DNA of 64,000 nucleotides, taken from positions 434,001-498,000 of the forward strand of contig NZ_RAPZ01000012.1 of assembly GCF_003610375.1 (NCBI RefSeq), written 5' to 3'. The DNA is from Sphingomonas sp. PP-CC-1A-547. GTDB lineage: Bacteria; Pseudomonadota; Alphaproteobacteria; Sphingomonadales; Sphingomonadaceae. The position numbers were made by a program, and so were the translations under genes. The notes under the pieces were generated by a model. It was not told the origin of the DNA and did no database searches. It was given only the letters and a program-made list of their open reading frames with translations. Positions 26,883-35,309 of this stretch are shown here, piece after piece; within the stretch, counting starts at the first letter, position 1; each line of letters opens with the position of its first letter.

Positions 26883-27575
26883 ATGCGTGAGATCGTCTTC
26901 GATACCGAAACCACCGGGCTCAGTTTTTCCGGCGGCGACCGCATGGTCGAAATCGGCTGCGTCGAGATGCTCAACCGGGTCGAGACCGGCCGCACCTTCC
27001 ACGCCTATTACCAGCCCGAGCGCGACATGCCGGTCGAGGCGTTCAACGTCCACGGGCTGAGCGCGCAGTTCCTTTCCGACAAGCCGAAGTTCGCCGACGC
27101 GGTCGAGGACCTGCTCGAATTCGTCGGCGACGCACCGATGATCGCGCACAATGCCGGCTTCGACTTCTCGTTCCTCAACGGCGAACTGACCAAGTGCGGC
27201 CGCCAGATCGTCCACATGAAGCGGATGGTCGACACGCTGCAGATCGCGCGCAGCCGTCACCCCGGCGCCAAGCATTCGCTCGACGCGCTCTGTTCGCGCT
27301 TCGGCATCGATCGCAGCCACCGCGTGCTGCACGGCGCGCTGCTCGACGCGCAGTTGCTCGCGCAGGTCTATGTCGAGCTGATGGGCGGCCGCCAGATCGG
27401 CCTCGGCCTGCTCGGCGATACGGGCAGCACCGCGTCGACTCCGATCGTCGCACAGGCGCCTCGGGTCGTTCGCCCTGCCCGCGTTTTCGCGGTCAGCGAG
27501 GGAGACCTTGCGGCCCATGCTGCGTTTATGAAGGGGATCAAGGATCCGATCTGGGGGGCCGTGGCGTCCGGATGA
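26883..27575 (+). CDS. dnaQ: DNA polymerase III epsilon subunit (3'-5' proofreading)
   Basis: 230 residues. ExoI motif VFDTETTGLSF with the metal-binding Asp and Glu, ExoII MIAHNAGFDFSFLN, and ExoIII with HGALLDAQLLAQVYVEL (HxAxxD type). It proofreads for the replicative polymerase. The C-terminal region after the exonuclease domain ends in a hydrophilic tail (AAHAAFMKGIKDPIWGAVAS) that would bind the alpha subunit. ATG 26883 directly begins the family N-terminus. Confidence 0.93.
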   Translation: MREIVFDTETTGLSFSGGDRMVEIGCVEMLNRVETGRTFHAYYQPERDMPVEAFNVHGLSAQFLSDKPKFADAVEDLLEFVGDAPMIAHNAGFDFSFLNGELTKCGRQIVHMKRMVDTLQIARSRHPGAKHSLDALCSRFGIDRSHRVLHGALLDAQLLAQVYVELMGGRQIGLGLLGDTGSTASTPIVAQAPRVVRPARVFAVSEGDLAAHAAFMKGIKDPIWGAVASG

Positions 27576-27636
27576 CGCTGGCAGGGTGGAGCCAATAGGA
27601 CCGCCCGAAGACTGTAACGCCGACAAGGAGACGACA

Positions 27637-28236
27637 ATGGATATCCGGATTTCTGGTCATCAGGTTGACACTGGCGAAGCACTTAACAGCCACGTGGAAG
27701 ACCGACTCCAGGGTATCGCCGACAAGTATTTCTCGCGCGCCATCTCGGCCGAGGTCACGTTCGGCAAGGGCCCGCACGACGCCGGCTTCAAATGCGACAT
27801 CGTCTCGCACGTGATGAAGGGCCTCGTGATCAAGGGGCACGGCGACGCCTATGACGCGCGCGCCGCGTTCGATGCCGCCGCCGCCAAGATCGAGACCCAG
27901 CTCCGCCGCTACATGCGCCGCCTGAAGGATCGCCATGCCGGCGAAGCGGTCGCGATCGCTGAGAGCAACGGCTACGACAATGCCGGCTACACGCTGTTCC
28001 AGGAAAGCATCGAAGAAGACGATGTCGCGGACGCACCGCTGATCATCGCCGAAACGCGTGTCGATATCCCGGAGGCCAGCGTATCCGACGCCGTGATGAT
28101 GCTCGATCTGCGCAACACGGCCGCGTTGCTGTTCATGAATGCGGGCACGGGCGCGCACAACATGGTCTATCGTCGCGGCGATGGCACGATCGGTTGGGTC
28201 GAGCCACAGCGAGCAGCGGCCACCCCGGCCCAATAA
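27637..28236 (+). CDS. hpf: Ribosome hibernation-promoting factor, long form
   Basis: 199 residues. The N-terminal domain MDIRISGHQVDTGEALNSHVEDRL...LRRYMRRLKDRH is the RaiA/HPF fold. The C-terminal domain with DAPLIIAETRVDIPEASVSDAVMML is the dimerisation domain of long HPF, which pairs ribosomes into 100S dimers. AAGGAG lies 9 bases before the ATG. Close linkage to ptsN resembles the rpoN operon arrangement, although rpoN itself is absent. A GC-rich hairpin region follows. Confidence 0.93.
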   Translation: MDIRISGHQVDTGEALNSHVEDRLQGIADKYFSRAISAEVTFGKGPHDAGFKCDIVSHVMKGLVIKGHGDAYDARAAFDAAAAKIETQLRRYMRRLKDRHAGEAVAIAESNGYDNAGYTLFQESIEEDDVADAPLIIAETRVDIPEASVSDAVMMLDLRNTAALLFMNAGTGAHNMVYRRGDGTIGWVEPQRAAATPAQ

Positions 28237-28248
28237 AGAAGGGTCCAT

Positions 28249-28321
28249 AAAGGCGCGGGTCTCAAGGCCGCGCCTTTACGCCCCCGCGCAACCCGCTAAG
28301 GCGGACGCGCGCGGGGGCGCT
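28249..28321 (+). terminator. GC-rich double hairpin after hpf
   Basis: First stem AAAGGCGCGG (28249) pairs with CCGCGCCTTT (to 28277). Second stem GCCCCCGCGC (28280) pairs with GCGCGGGGGC (to 28319). No T-run follows, so it may attenuate rather than fully stop transcription into ptsN. Confidence 0.5.
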
Positions 28322-28337
28322 TGAGACATTGAACACA

Positions 28338-28805
28338 ATGACCGATTTTAGTGATATGCTGCGTCCCGACGCAGTGCAGACGGGCGTGATCGCCAAAAAC
28401 AAGAAGGCAGTGTTCCAGCATCTCGCCACGGTTGCGTCTGAGATACTCGATGCAGACCCCAAGATGATCGCCGATCGGCTGGCTGCGCGCGAGAAACTCG
28501 GCTCGACCGGGTTCGGCGGCGGCGTCGCGATTCCGCACGCCAAGCTCGAAGGGCTCGCGCAGGTAACGGGCGTGTTCGCGCGGCTGGCAGAGCCGGTCGA
28601 CTTCCAGGCGGTCGACGATCTTCCCGTCGATCTCGTCTTCATGCTGCTCTCCCCCACCGATGCCGGCGCGGTCCACCTGAAGGCCCTCGCCCGTGTCTCG
28701 CGACGCCTGCGCGACAAGGCATTCCTCGAGAAACTGCGCGGCGGCGGTTCGCCCGACGCGGTCTACGCGCTGTTCACCGCCGACGAGGTTCGCGATGCCG
28801 CGTGA
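28338..28805 (+). CDS. ptsN: Nitrogen-type PTS EIIA protein
   Basis: 155 residues of the EIIA-Ntr fold. The phosphorylated histidine is in STGFGGGVAIPHAKLEG. Other family segments are KKAVFQHLATVASE at the N-terminus and DLVFMLLSPTDAGAVHLKALARVSRRLRD. It is a regulatory phosphocarrier in the PTS-Ntr cascade rather than a sugar transporter part. The ATG at 28338 is chosen; a TTG nine bases upstream is an alternative. Ribosome binding is weak. Confidence 0.9.
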   Translation: MTDFSDMLRPDAVQTGVIAKNKKAVFQHLATVASEILDADPKMIADRLAAREKLGSTGFGGGVAIPHAKLEGLAQVTGVFARLAEPVDFQAVDDLPVDLVFMLLSPTDAGAVHLKALARVSRRLRDKAFLEKLRGGGSPDAVYALFTADEVRDAA

Positions 28806-28832
28806 GGCCCACCCCGTGTCCGTCCCAGCCCC

Positions 28833-28915
28833 CGTCATCCTGACGAAAGTCAGGATCCAGAGTACCCAATCGATGCCATTCTTGGCTCTGGATCCTGACT
28901 TTCGTCAGGATGACG
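28833..28915. repeat. Long near-perfect inverted repeat
   Basis: Arms CGTCATCCTGACGAAAGTCA and its complement close an 83-bp palindrome with a small loop near 28875. An internal GGATCCAGAG also pairs. A strong hairpin in RNA from either strand is expected. It lies between ptsN and the thioesterase gene; an ATG at 28910 falls inside it and is not used as the gene start. Confidence 0.85.
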
Positions 28916-28942
28916 GAGCGCATTTGGTCGGGCTACGTCTGC

Positions 28943-29410
28943 ATGTCTGACACCCCGAACACAGCAGGCGCAGATGCGCATTTCCGCGCGCTGGAGTCCC
29001 TCTACGCGCAAGCGCCGATCAATCGCTTCTTCGACTCCTCGCTGGAAATCCCCGAAGCCGGCGTCGCCCGCATCCATTTCACGATCGACGAGCGTCACTA
29101 CCACGCCGGCGGCGCCGCGCACGGCACGAGCTATTTCAAGATGCTCGACGATGCCGCCTTTTACGCCTGCAACAGCCTGGTCACCGATCGTTTCCTGCTC
29201 ACCACCGCGTTCAACCTGCTGCTCACACGCCCGCTGAAGATCGGCCCGGTGATCGCCGAGGGACGATGGATCAGCGGTAAGCGGCGCGTGTTCGTCGCGG
29301 ACGCGCGGCTGATCGACGCCGACGGTGAAGAAGCGGCAAGAGGCACCGGCACGTTCATGCGCTCCCGGATCGCGCTCGCCGGCCTCCCAGGATACCGCAG
29401 CGCAGCATGA
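28943..29410 (+). CDS. PaaI-family acyl-CoA thioesterase
   Basis: 155 residues with a hot-dog fold: the central helix YHAGGAAHGTSYFKMLDDAAFYA (the HGG...D type pattern), then FLLTTAFNLLLTRP and GRWISGKRRVFVADARL. Members hydrolyse aryl- or acyl-CoA thioesters; the substrate here is unknown. ATG 28943 (MSDTPNTAGA) was chosen over 28910, which lies in the repeat. The stop overlaps the DUF1491 gene by 4 bases. Confidence 0.85.
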   Translation: MSDTPNTAGADAHFRALESLYAQAPINRFFDSSLEIPEAGVARIHFTIDERHYHAGGAAHGTSYFKMLDDAAFYACNSLVTDRFLLTTAFNLLLTRPLKIGPVIAEGRWISGKRRVFVADARLIDADGEEAARGTGTFMRSRIALAGLPGYRSAA

Positions 29411-29733
29411 GCGGGCGTCTCCCCAGCGGAGTTCTCGTCAGCGCCCTGCTGCGGCGCGTCAACGACGCCGGCGGCTTCGGTGCGGTAATGGCGAAAGGCG
29501 ACCCCCAAGGCGGGGCGATCCTGGTCATCGCGGTCGACAAGGGCGCCCCTCCCCGCCTGCTCGAACGCGGCATCGGACCCGACGGACGGACCGCGCTAAT
29601 CGACTCCACCCCACTCGAAGACCTCGACGGATATTGGCGTCGCCGCCGCGCAAGCGACCCGGATCTCTGGGTAATCGAGGTGGACATCGCAGCGGCGGAA
29701 CGGTTCGCCGCTGAAACGATCCTCGACGATTGA
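29407..29733 (+). CDS. DUF1491 family protein
   Basis: 108 residues matching DUF1491: LPSGVLVSALLRRVNDAGGFGAVMAKGD, ILVIAVDKG, and YWRRRRASDPDLWVIEVDIAAAERF. The function is unknown, although the family is common in alphaproteobacteria. Start overlaps the thioesterase stop. No signal or membrane segment. Confidence 0.87.
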   Translation: MSGRLPSGVLVSALLRRVNDAGGFGAVMAKGDPQGGAILVIAVDKGAPPRLLERGIGPDGRTALIDSTPLEDLDGYWRRRRASDPDLWVIEVDIAAAERFAAETILDD

Positions 29734-29886
29734 CTCGAAAGCCCCCCCAATAGAGGGGAATTGCAACATTGATTGGCGTTGTGCTGGGACGGGTGCGATC
29801 CGGATCAGTTACGCAGTCGGGGGGATGCCTGGACGATCGGCTCGTACGATTGCTTCCGCGGTCCAACCGCATCTGAATAAGTTTGA

Positions 29887-30546
29887 ATGACGATTCTTCA
29901 GCGGGCCGCAACGATCGCGGTCATGACCTTCTCTCTCGCCGGCTTGCTCGGCAACAGCGCTCCCGGTCAGGCAACCGGTATCGATCGCTCGACCACCAAT
30001 CTCACTGCTCTCGCCAATCTAAACGCGCTCTCGCCGCAGAATGTTCCGCAGATCGCTCCAGTTGCCACTACCGTCGCACCTGTCGAGACGAACGCCGAGA
30101 ACACTGCAGTCAGCCCTGCCGTCGCAGAAGCCGAAGAATTCGACACGCTCGCCCAAGCCGTTGCCGCGCAGGATAGCGCCGCCGCCGACGAAGCGCTCCA
30201 GTGCCTTGCCGGCGCGATCTACTTCGAATCCAAGGGTGAGCCGCTGACCGGCCAGCTCGCCGTCGCCGAAGTCATTATCAATCGTGCCAAGTCGGGTCGT
30301 TTCCCCGCCAACGTCTGTGCCGTCGTCAAGCAGCGCGGCCAGTTCAGCTTCGTCCGGGGTGGCCAGATCCCTAACATCAACGCCGGCACCGCCTACCGCA
30401 CCGCGATCGCAGTCGCCAAGGTCGCCCTCGCCGACGCGTGGAACAGCCCCGCCGACAAGGCGCTCTACTTCAACACCCCCGATCGCCGCCCCAGCGTCCG
30501 CGCGATCAAGGTCGCCTCGATCGGCAACCACATCTTCTATCGCTGA
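29887..30546 (+). CDS. Cell-wall hydrolase, SleB-type
   Basis: 219 residues. An N-terminal hydrophobic segment (TIAVMTFSLAGLLGNSAPG) acts as a signal. A low-complexity linker follows to about residue 95. The hydrolase domain is CLAGAIYFESKGEPLTGQLAVAEVIINR with the catalytic glutamate, then GQFSFVRGG and ALYFNTPDRRP...IGNHIFYR. SleB-type proteins cut peptidoglycan; in non-spore-formers they take part in cell-wall remodelling. A strong terminator at 30574-30605 follows. Confidence 0.9.
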   Translation: MTILQRAATIAVMTFSLAGLLGNSAPGQATGIDRSTTNLTALANLNALSPQNVPQIAPVATTVAPVETNAENTAVSPAVAEAEEFDTLAQAVAAQDSAAADEALQCLAGAIYFESKGEPLTGQLAVAEVIINRAKSGRFPANVCAVVKQRGQFSFVRGGQIPNINAGTAYRTAIAVAKVALADAWNSPADKALYFNTPDRRPSVRAIKVASIGNHIFYR

Positions 30547-30573
30547 TATCTCCCGGATATCGCTGAAGTCCGA

Positions 30574-30605
30574 CCCCGTCCCGCACCCAGCGGGGCGGGG
30601 TTTTT
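30574..30605 (+). terminator. Intrinsic terminator after the SleB-type gene
   Basis: CCCCGTCCCGC pairs with GCGGGGCGGGG, followed by TTTTT at 30601-30605: a classical rho-independent terminator. Confidence 0.9.
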
Positions 30606-30638
30606 CATATCCGCCGACGCCCTAGTCTGACGTCTCGG

Positions 30639-32495
30639 CTATCGCAGCACTCGCGCCGCCAATCCCGCGCAATCCGCGTCGCTGGCCGTCGGGCCCTGCT
30701 TGCCGGTGATCGCACGCCCGATCGCCTTGAAGATATTCCCCACCGATTTCACCTCCGGCGGGATCGTCACGTGCGGCTGCTGGATCGTCCCGGTCATGTA
30801 CGCCGATCCCGGCAACTGCAGCAGCGCATGTTGCTTCGGCGCGCCGCTCAGACGAATGTCGACCGCCTCGGCGGGAAACACCACGCTCCCCTGCCCGTGC
30901 AGCTGGCTGGCGGTGGTATCGACGATCATCGGATCGACCCGCCCTCGCCCCTGCGTCACGGCGAGTTTCACCACCACACAGCGCAGCCCCGCGCGCTCGC
31001 CATCTTTCGCCAGCAACGCCCGCGCCGCATCGAACCCCAGAGCCGCGGCGATCCCCTGCGGCAACTCCCCGTCCCGCGCGACGAACCCGATGCTGCCATC
31101 TGCGTTCCCGACCGCAGCCCGGATCGTCTCGCCCGGCCCCTTCAGCCGCACCCGCGCGCTCACGTTACCGCTGAAATTGCCGCGCCCGCCTGCCAGCGCC
31201 TGTACGCTGCTACCCCGCAACCGCAGGTCGATCGCGACGGTCGGCGTCTTGCGATCGCCTCGCTGGTCGACCGTGACCTTGCCGGTAACGGTCCCCTGCG
31301 GCAGCCTCGCGACGAGCTGGTCCAGCGTCAGCAGCTGGTGATCGATCGCGATCGTACCCTTGGCGGACACGATCGGCGACTTCCCCTTCGCGGCGACGAT
31401 ATGCTGGATGCGGAACCCGAACTCGGCATCGGTGCTGTCGATCTTGCCGATGTCGATCCGCGTATTCGGCACCAGTCTCGGCCCGATCGCCCGCTCCAGC
31501 GCCGCGCCCTTCGCCTGCGCCTCGTCCGACGACAGGTCCGCAAAGTCGAACTGGCGCGACACGATATCGCCGTTCACCTTGCTCCGTCCGTCCCGCTTGT
31601 CGACCGTGACATGACCCGCAAAGTCCGACCGCCCGACCACGCCCTTCAGCTGCGTGATCGCCCATTTCGGCGCATCGTGGCGGACGTGCGCGCTGAACGA
31701 CACCGGCTGCGTCCGGAACAGCCCCGCCTCGATCACCGCGTCGATCAGCTTCAGGTCGGTCGCACGCGCCGTCACGTCGAGCGTCATCGCATCGGTATCG
31801 AGCGGCCGGTCCATCACGCCCTTCGCCGAGATCGACAGCTTGTCCCCGTCGATCGACGCGGTGAACGGCCACGGCTTGCCCTGCGATTGCTCGATCGACG
31901 GCCCCGAGACCGCGATCCGCACCGCCGCACCACGCACGGTGCCGGTGCCGTTCGCACGGATGCCCGTAACCGGATCGGAGGAGAATTGCGCGGTGACCTG
32001 CCGCCCCTGCTTGGCGTCGCGGTACGAGATCACGCTGTCGCGAATGACCAGCCCCTGCAGGTCGTTCGAACTGCCGCCGCTCTTGGCCTTGCCCGGCCGA
32101 TCCCAATTGGTCCGCCCCTGCTTGTCACGGACCAGCGCCAGGTACAGCCCGGACGCCTTCACGTCGCGCGGCCCGAACCCGCCCTTCAACAGCGACAGCG
32201 CGGAGAAGGTCGCCTCCGCCTCGCGCAACCGGACGAAATCGCCGCTCCCGGCCCAGGCTGCCTGCGGAATACGTACCTGCGTGATGCGGATCGTCGGCGA
32301 GAAACCGAACCCGTCGACGCGCTCGATCCCGCCGATCGTTACCGGCCGCCCGAAGCGCGCGGTCAGCTGCCGCTCGATCACGCCTTTCAGCGATCCCCAG
32401 GGGAACACGGCGAGCCCGATTATGACCGTGGCCATCACGGCCACGACGACGATGCCGGTGACTTTCACCCAGCGCTTGGCGACCCATCTTCTCAT
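30639..32495 (-). CDS. AsmA-family protein
   Basis: 618 residues. One N-terminal transmembrane helix (VTGIVVVAVMATVIIGLAV), then the AsmA N-domain (GSLKGVIERQLTARFGRPVTI) and a long beta-rich periplasmic body. The C-terminal AsmA-2 region has GNADGSIGFVARDGELPQGIAAALGFDAARAL and LRIEGSVAFPAEAVDIRLSG-like sequence. AsmA-like proteins are thought to carry phospholipid between the inner and outer membranes. It is convergent with the SleB-type gene. Confidence 0.87.
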   Translation of the reverse strand: MRRWVAKRWVKVTGIVVVAVMATVIIGLAVFPWGSLKGVIERQLTARFGRPVTIGGIERVDGFGFSPTIRITQVRIPQAAWAGSGDFVRLREAEATFSALSLLKGGFGPRDVKASGLYLALVRDKQGRTNWDRPGKAKSGGSSNDLQGLVIRDSVISYRDAKQGRQVTAQFSSDPVTGIRANGTGTVRGAAVRIAVSGPSIEQSQGKPWPFTASIDGDKLSISAKGVMDRPLDTDAMTLDVTARATDLKLIDAVIEAGLFRTQPVSFSAHVRHDAPKWAITQLKGVVGRSDFAGHVTVDKRDGRSKVNGDIVSRQFDFADLSSDEAQAKGAALERAIGPRLVPNTRIDIGKIDSTDAEFGFRIQHIVAAKGKSPIVSAKGTIAIDHQLLTLDQLVARLPQGTVTGKVTVDQRGDRKTPTVAIDLRLRGSSVQALAGGRGNFSGNVSARVRLKGPGETIRAAVGNADGSIGFVARDGELPQGIAAALGFDAARALLAKDGERAGLRCVVVKLAVTQGRGRVDPMIVDTTASQLHGQGSVVFPAEAVDIRLSGAPKQHALLQLPGSAYMTGTIQQPHVTIPPEVKSVGNIFKAIGRAITGKQGPTASDADCAGLAARVLR

Positions 32496-32579
32496 CTACT
32501 GCGGCGACGCGTCGAAACGGGAAACGTTCCGCAAGCGTCAGGACCGCTGCCGCAGAATGACCGCGGCGCGTCTGGCTCG

Positions 32580-32978
32580 CTAGACCCGCACGCTCTTCGG
32601 CGCCAACCGGCGGATATCGAGGACATCGACCTGCGCGAGCATCACCGCGCCCAGCGCCTTGTCCCCGGTCTCGACCAATATCCCCTCATGCGTCGCGCGC
32701 ACCGTCCGCCACGATACCTCGCGCACCGTCAGCGTCTTGCCGATCCGCTTTACCGCAGCGACACGCCCGTCATCCGCGATCGCCAGCGCGCCCTGCCCGT
32801 CCGCTCCAACCACGGCACCCGCTACCGCAAACCCGCGAAGCTGTGCCTGCGCCGCGTCCGCCGCCTCTTCCGGAGTCTCGATCTTCACGACCCGCCGCAT
32901 CCGCATGACCACCCAGGCCAGGCCCGCGAGCAACAGCACAACGACGGCCACGATGCCGCCGACGATGGCAGGCGTCAT
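32580..32978 (-). CDS. Hypothetical protein with one N-terminal membrane helix
   Basis: 132 residues. MTPAIVGGIVAVVVLLLAGLAWVVMRMRR is a single transmembrane anchor. The remaining soluble domain (VVGADGQGALAIADDGRVAAVKRIG...KTLTVREVSWRTVRA) looks like a small beta-rich domain. I do not recognise a family. The start overlaps the sulfur-transferase stop by 4 bases, so it belongs to the recQ operon. The frame is open upstream, but only in antisense to its neighbour. Confidence 0.7.
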   Translation of the reverse strand: MTPAIVGGIVAVVVLLLAGLAWVVMRMRRVVKIETPEEAADAAQAQLRGFAVAGAVVGADGQGALAIADDGRVAAVKRIGKTLTVREVSWRTVRATHEGILVETGDKALGAVMLAQVDVLDIRRLAPKSVRV

Positions 32979-33403
32979 CGCGGCCCTGCGAGCGCGTCCA
33001 GCATCGGTCGGATTCCGCGCAGGTCGTACCCGGCGTCCTCGGCCTGCGCGAGCAGCAGGTTCGGGTTCCGCCCCGCCTTCGCCGCCGCCAACGCCCACAA
33101 ATTGCAGCTCCGCGTCCCCGATCGGCAATAGGCCAGCACAGGCCCGTCCGAGTCCGTCAGCGCCTGCGTCATCGCGTCGATCTGCGGATGCGAGAACCCC
33201 GCATGCGTCACCGGGATCGAGACGTATTCCAGCCCGGCCGCTTCCGCCGCCGCGCGGATCGCGTCACCCGAAGGCTGCCCCGCATCCTCGTCGTCCGGTC
33301 GGTTGTTGACGATCGTCTTGAACCCCGCCGCAGCGATTTCCGCGACTTGCTCGACCGCGATCTGTGGCGCGACCGAAATACTTTCGTTTATTTGCCGTAT
33401 CAT
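32975..33403 (-). CDS. TIGR01244-family sulfur transferase (DUF442)
   Basis: 142 residues. The fold is the compact tyrosine-phosphatase/rhodanese-like DUF442: FKTIVNNRPDDED, VSIPVTHAGFSHPQID, and the active loop VLAYCRSGTRSCNLWALA. Its CRSGTR matches rhodanese-type sulfur transferases. Related domains occur in Blh/BigR sulfide-detoxification proteins. Start overlaps recQ's stop by 4 bases. Confidence 0.85.
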   Translation of the reverse strand: MIRQINESISVAPQIAVEQVAEIAAAGFKTIVNNRPDDEDAGQPSGDAIRAAAEAAGLEYVSIPVTHAGFSHPQIDAMTQALTDSDGPVLAYCRSGTRSCNLWALAAAKAGRNPNLLLAQAEDAGYDLRGIRPMLDALAGPR

Positions 33404-35175
33404 GCGGACTCGCGGATGACCTGGAGGAAGGCATCCCCATAGGCGTCGAGCTTGCGCGCGCCAATGCCTGATAACAGGCTCAACTCGGCACGCGACGCCG
33501 GCCGCTGCCGCGCAATGTCACGCAACACCGAATCGTGGAAGATCACATACGGTGGAACGCCCGCTTCCTTCGCCAGATCGCGCCGCCGCACGCGCAACGC
33601 CTCGAACAGCGGATCGTCGACCGGGTTCGGCACAGCGCCCACCGCACCCTTGCGCCGCCGCTCCCGCTTCGGCGGCACGACGATCGACACCGCCGCCTCG
33701 CCCTTGAGGATAGCCTTCGCCGCCGGCCCGAACTCGAGGCCCCCATGAGGATTGGTGCGCAACGCATCCTTCAGCATCAGCGCCCGCGACACAGGCTTCA
33801 GCAACGCCACCTCGTCGCCCTCGACGATCCCGTACACCGACAACGCCTCGTGCCCGTTCATCAGGCTCCGCTCCGACGAAACCCCCGTCAAAATGCCCTC
33901 GATGTACCCCACACCGTACATCTGCCCGGTCCGGAACACCGCCGACAGGAATTTACGCGCCGTCTCCGTCGCATCCACCGCATCGACGTTACCGAGGCAA
34001 TTGTCGCAGTTGCCGCAATCCTCCAGCCGCTCCTCGCCGAAATGCTTGAGCAGAATCCGCCGCCGACACCCGGCCGTCTCGACCAGTCCACCCATCGCGG
34101 TCAGCCGCTGCCGCTCGCCTGCCTGCCGCTCGGGCTCGACCTCGCCGATCCGCTGCCGAGCGCGCGCGAAATCCTCCGCGCCCCAGAACAGATGCGCGAT
34201 CGCCGGATCGCCATCACGCCCCGCGCGACCGGTTTCCTGATAGTAAGCCTCGATCGACTTCGGCAGCCCGGCATGCGCCACGAAACGCACGTCGGGCTTG
34301 TCGATCCCCATCCCGAACGCGACCGTCGCGCAGATCACCATGTCCTCGCTCGCGACGAAATCCGCCTGGTTCTTCGCGCGCACCTGCGGATCGAGCCCCG
34401 CATGATACGCCCGCGTCGGTCGCCCGCTCCGCCCGAGAGCCTCCGCCAGCTTCTCGGTCGCGGCCCGCGTCTGCGCGTATACGATCCCCGGCCCCGGGAT
34501 CTTCTCCAGGATATCCGCGATCTGCCGGTTGACGTTGTCACGCCCTGAAATCGCATAGCGGATGTTCGGCCGGTCGAACCCCGACACGATCAGCCCCTCC
34601 TGCGAGATTCCCAACTGCTCGAGAATATCCGCCCGCGTATGCGCGTCGGCAGTCGCCGTCAGCGCCAGCCGAGGCACATCCGGAAAACTGTCGAGCAAAG
34701 GCCGCAACAATCGGTAATCCGGCCGAAAATCATGCCCCCACTCACTGACGCAATGTGCCTCGTCGATCGCAAAGAGCGACAGCTTGGCCTGGCTGAGCAG
34801 GTTGCGAAAACTCTCGTTCGAAGCCCGTTCCGGCGCCACGTATAGCAGGTCCAGATCGCCCGCCCGAAACCGCGCGATCGTCTCCTCACGGTTCGTATCG
34901 ACGCTCGTCAAAGTCGCCGCCTTGATCCCGACAGCAGTCGCCGCCCGCAACTGGTCATGCATCAGCGCGATCAGCGGCGACACGACCACGCACGTCCCCT
35001 CCAGCATCGTCGCCGGCAACTGGTAGCAGAGCGACTTCCCCGCACCCGTCGGCATGACCGCCAGCGTCCGCTGCCCCGCGAGCACCCGGTCGACGACATC
35101 GCGCTGCACGCCACGAAAATCAGGAAAGCCGAAGACGCGCTGGAGATCGGGAAGGGGGTCGAGTGCCATTGCCAT
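33400..35175 (-). CDS. recQ: ATP-dependent DNA helicase RecQ
   Basis: 591 residues. Helicase motifs: FRGVQRDVVDRVLAG (motif 0), MPTGAGKSLCYQLPA (I), VVSPLIALMHDQ (Ia), DEAHCVSEWGHDFRPDY (II), LALTATAD (III), FDRPNIRY, FVAHAGLPKSIEAYYQETGRAGRDG (V/VI). A four-cysteine zinc site (CGNCDNC) and a C-terminal HRDC domain (LLSGIGARKLDAYGDAFLQVI) follow. It unwinds recombination and replication intermediates. Start ATG 35175 (MAMALDPLPDL); the frame opens 19 residues more without a good start. Confidence 0.93.
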   Translation of the reverse strand: MAMALDPLPDLQRVFGFPDFRGVQRDVVDRVLAGQRTLAVMPTGAGKSLCYQLPATMLEGTCVVVSPLIALMHDQLRAATAVGIKAATLTSVDTNREETIARFRAGDLDLLYVAPERASNESFRNLLSQAKLSLFAIDEAHCVSEWGHDFRPDYRLLRPLLDSFPDVPRLALTATADAHTRADILEQLGISQEGLIVSGFDRPNIRYAISGRDNVNRQIADILEKIPGPGIVYAQTRAATEKLAEALGRSGRPTRAYHAGLDPQVRAKNQADFVASEDMVICATVAFGMGIDKPDVRFVAHAGLPKSIEAYYQETGRAGRDGDPAIAHLFWGAEDFARARQRIGEVEPERQAGERQRLTAMGGLVETAGCRRRILLKHFGEERLEDCGNCDNCLGNVDAVDATETARKFLSAVFRTGQMYGVGYIEGILTGVSSERSLMNGHEALSVYGIVEGDEVALLKPVSRALMLKDALRTNPHGGLEFGPAAKAILKGEAAVSIVVPPKRERRRKGAVGAVPNPVDDPLFEALRVRRRDLAKEAGVPPYVIFHDSVLRDIARQRPASRAELSLLSGIGARKLDAYGDAFLQVIRESA

Positions 35176-35309
35176 GCGATCTAGGCGTCGCGCAGTCGCC
35201 CGTCGAGGGGCCAGCCCGCATTGGTTATCCAATCATTACCGATTATAAATTCGTTGCGAATACGATATGACGCGGCAAGATCGCGGCGCCTGACGCCGGA
35301 GACCTCACG

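Noticed and set aside
28910..28942. Longer start of the PaaI thioesterase
   Set aside because: The ATG lies inside an inverted repeat, and the extra residues are not family-like.
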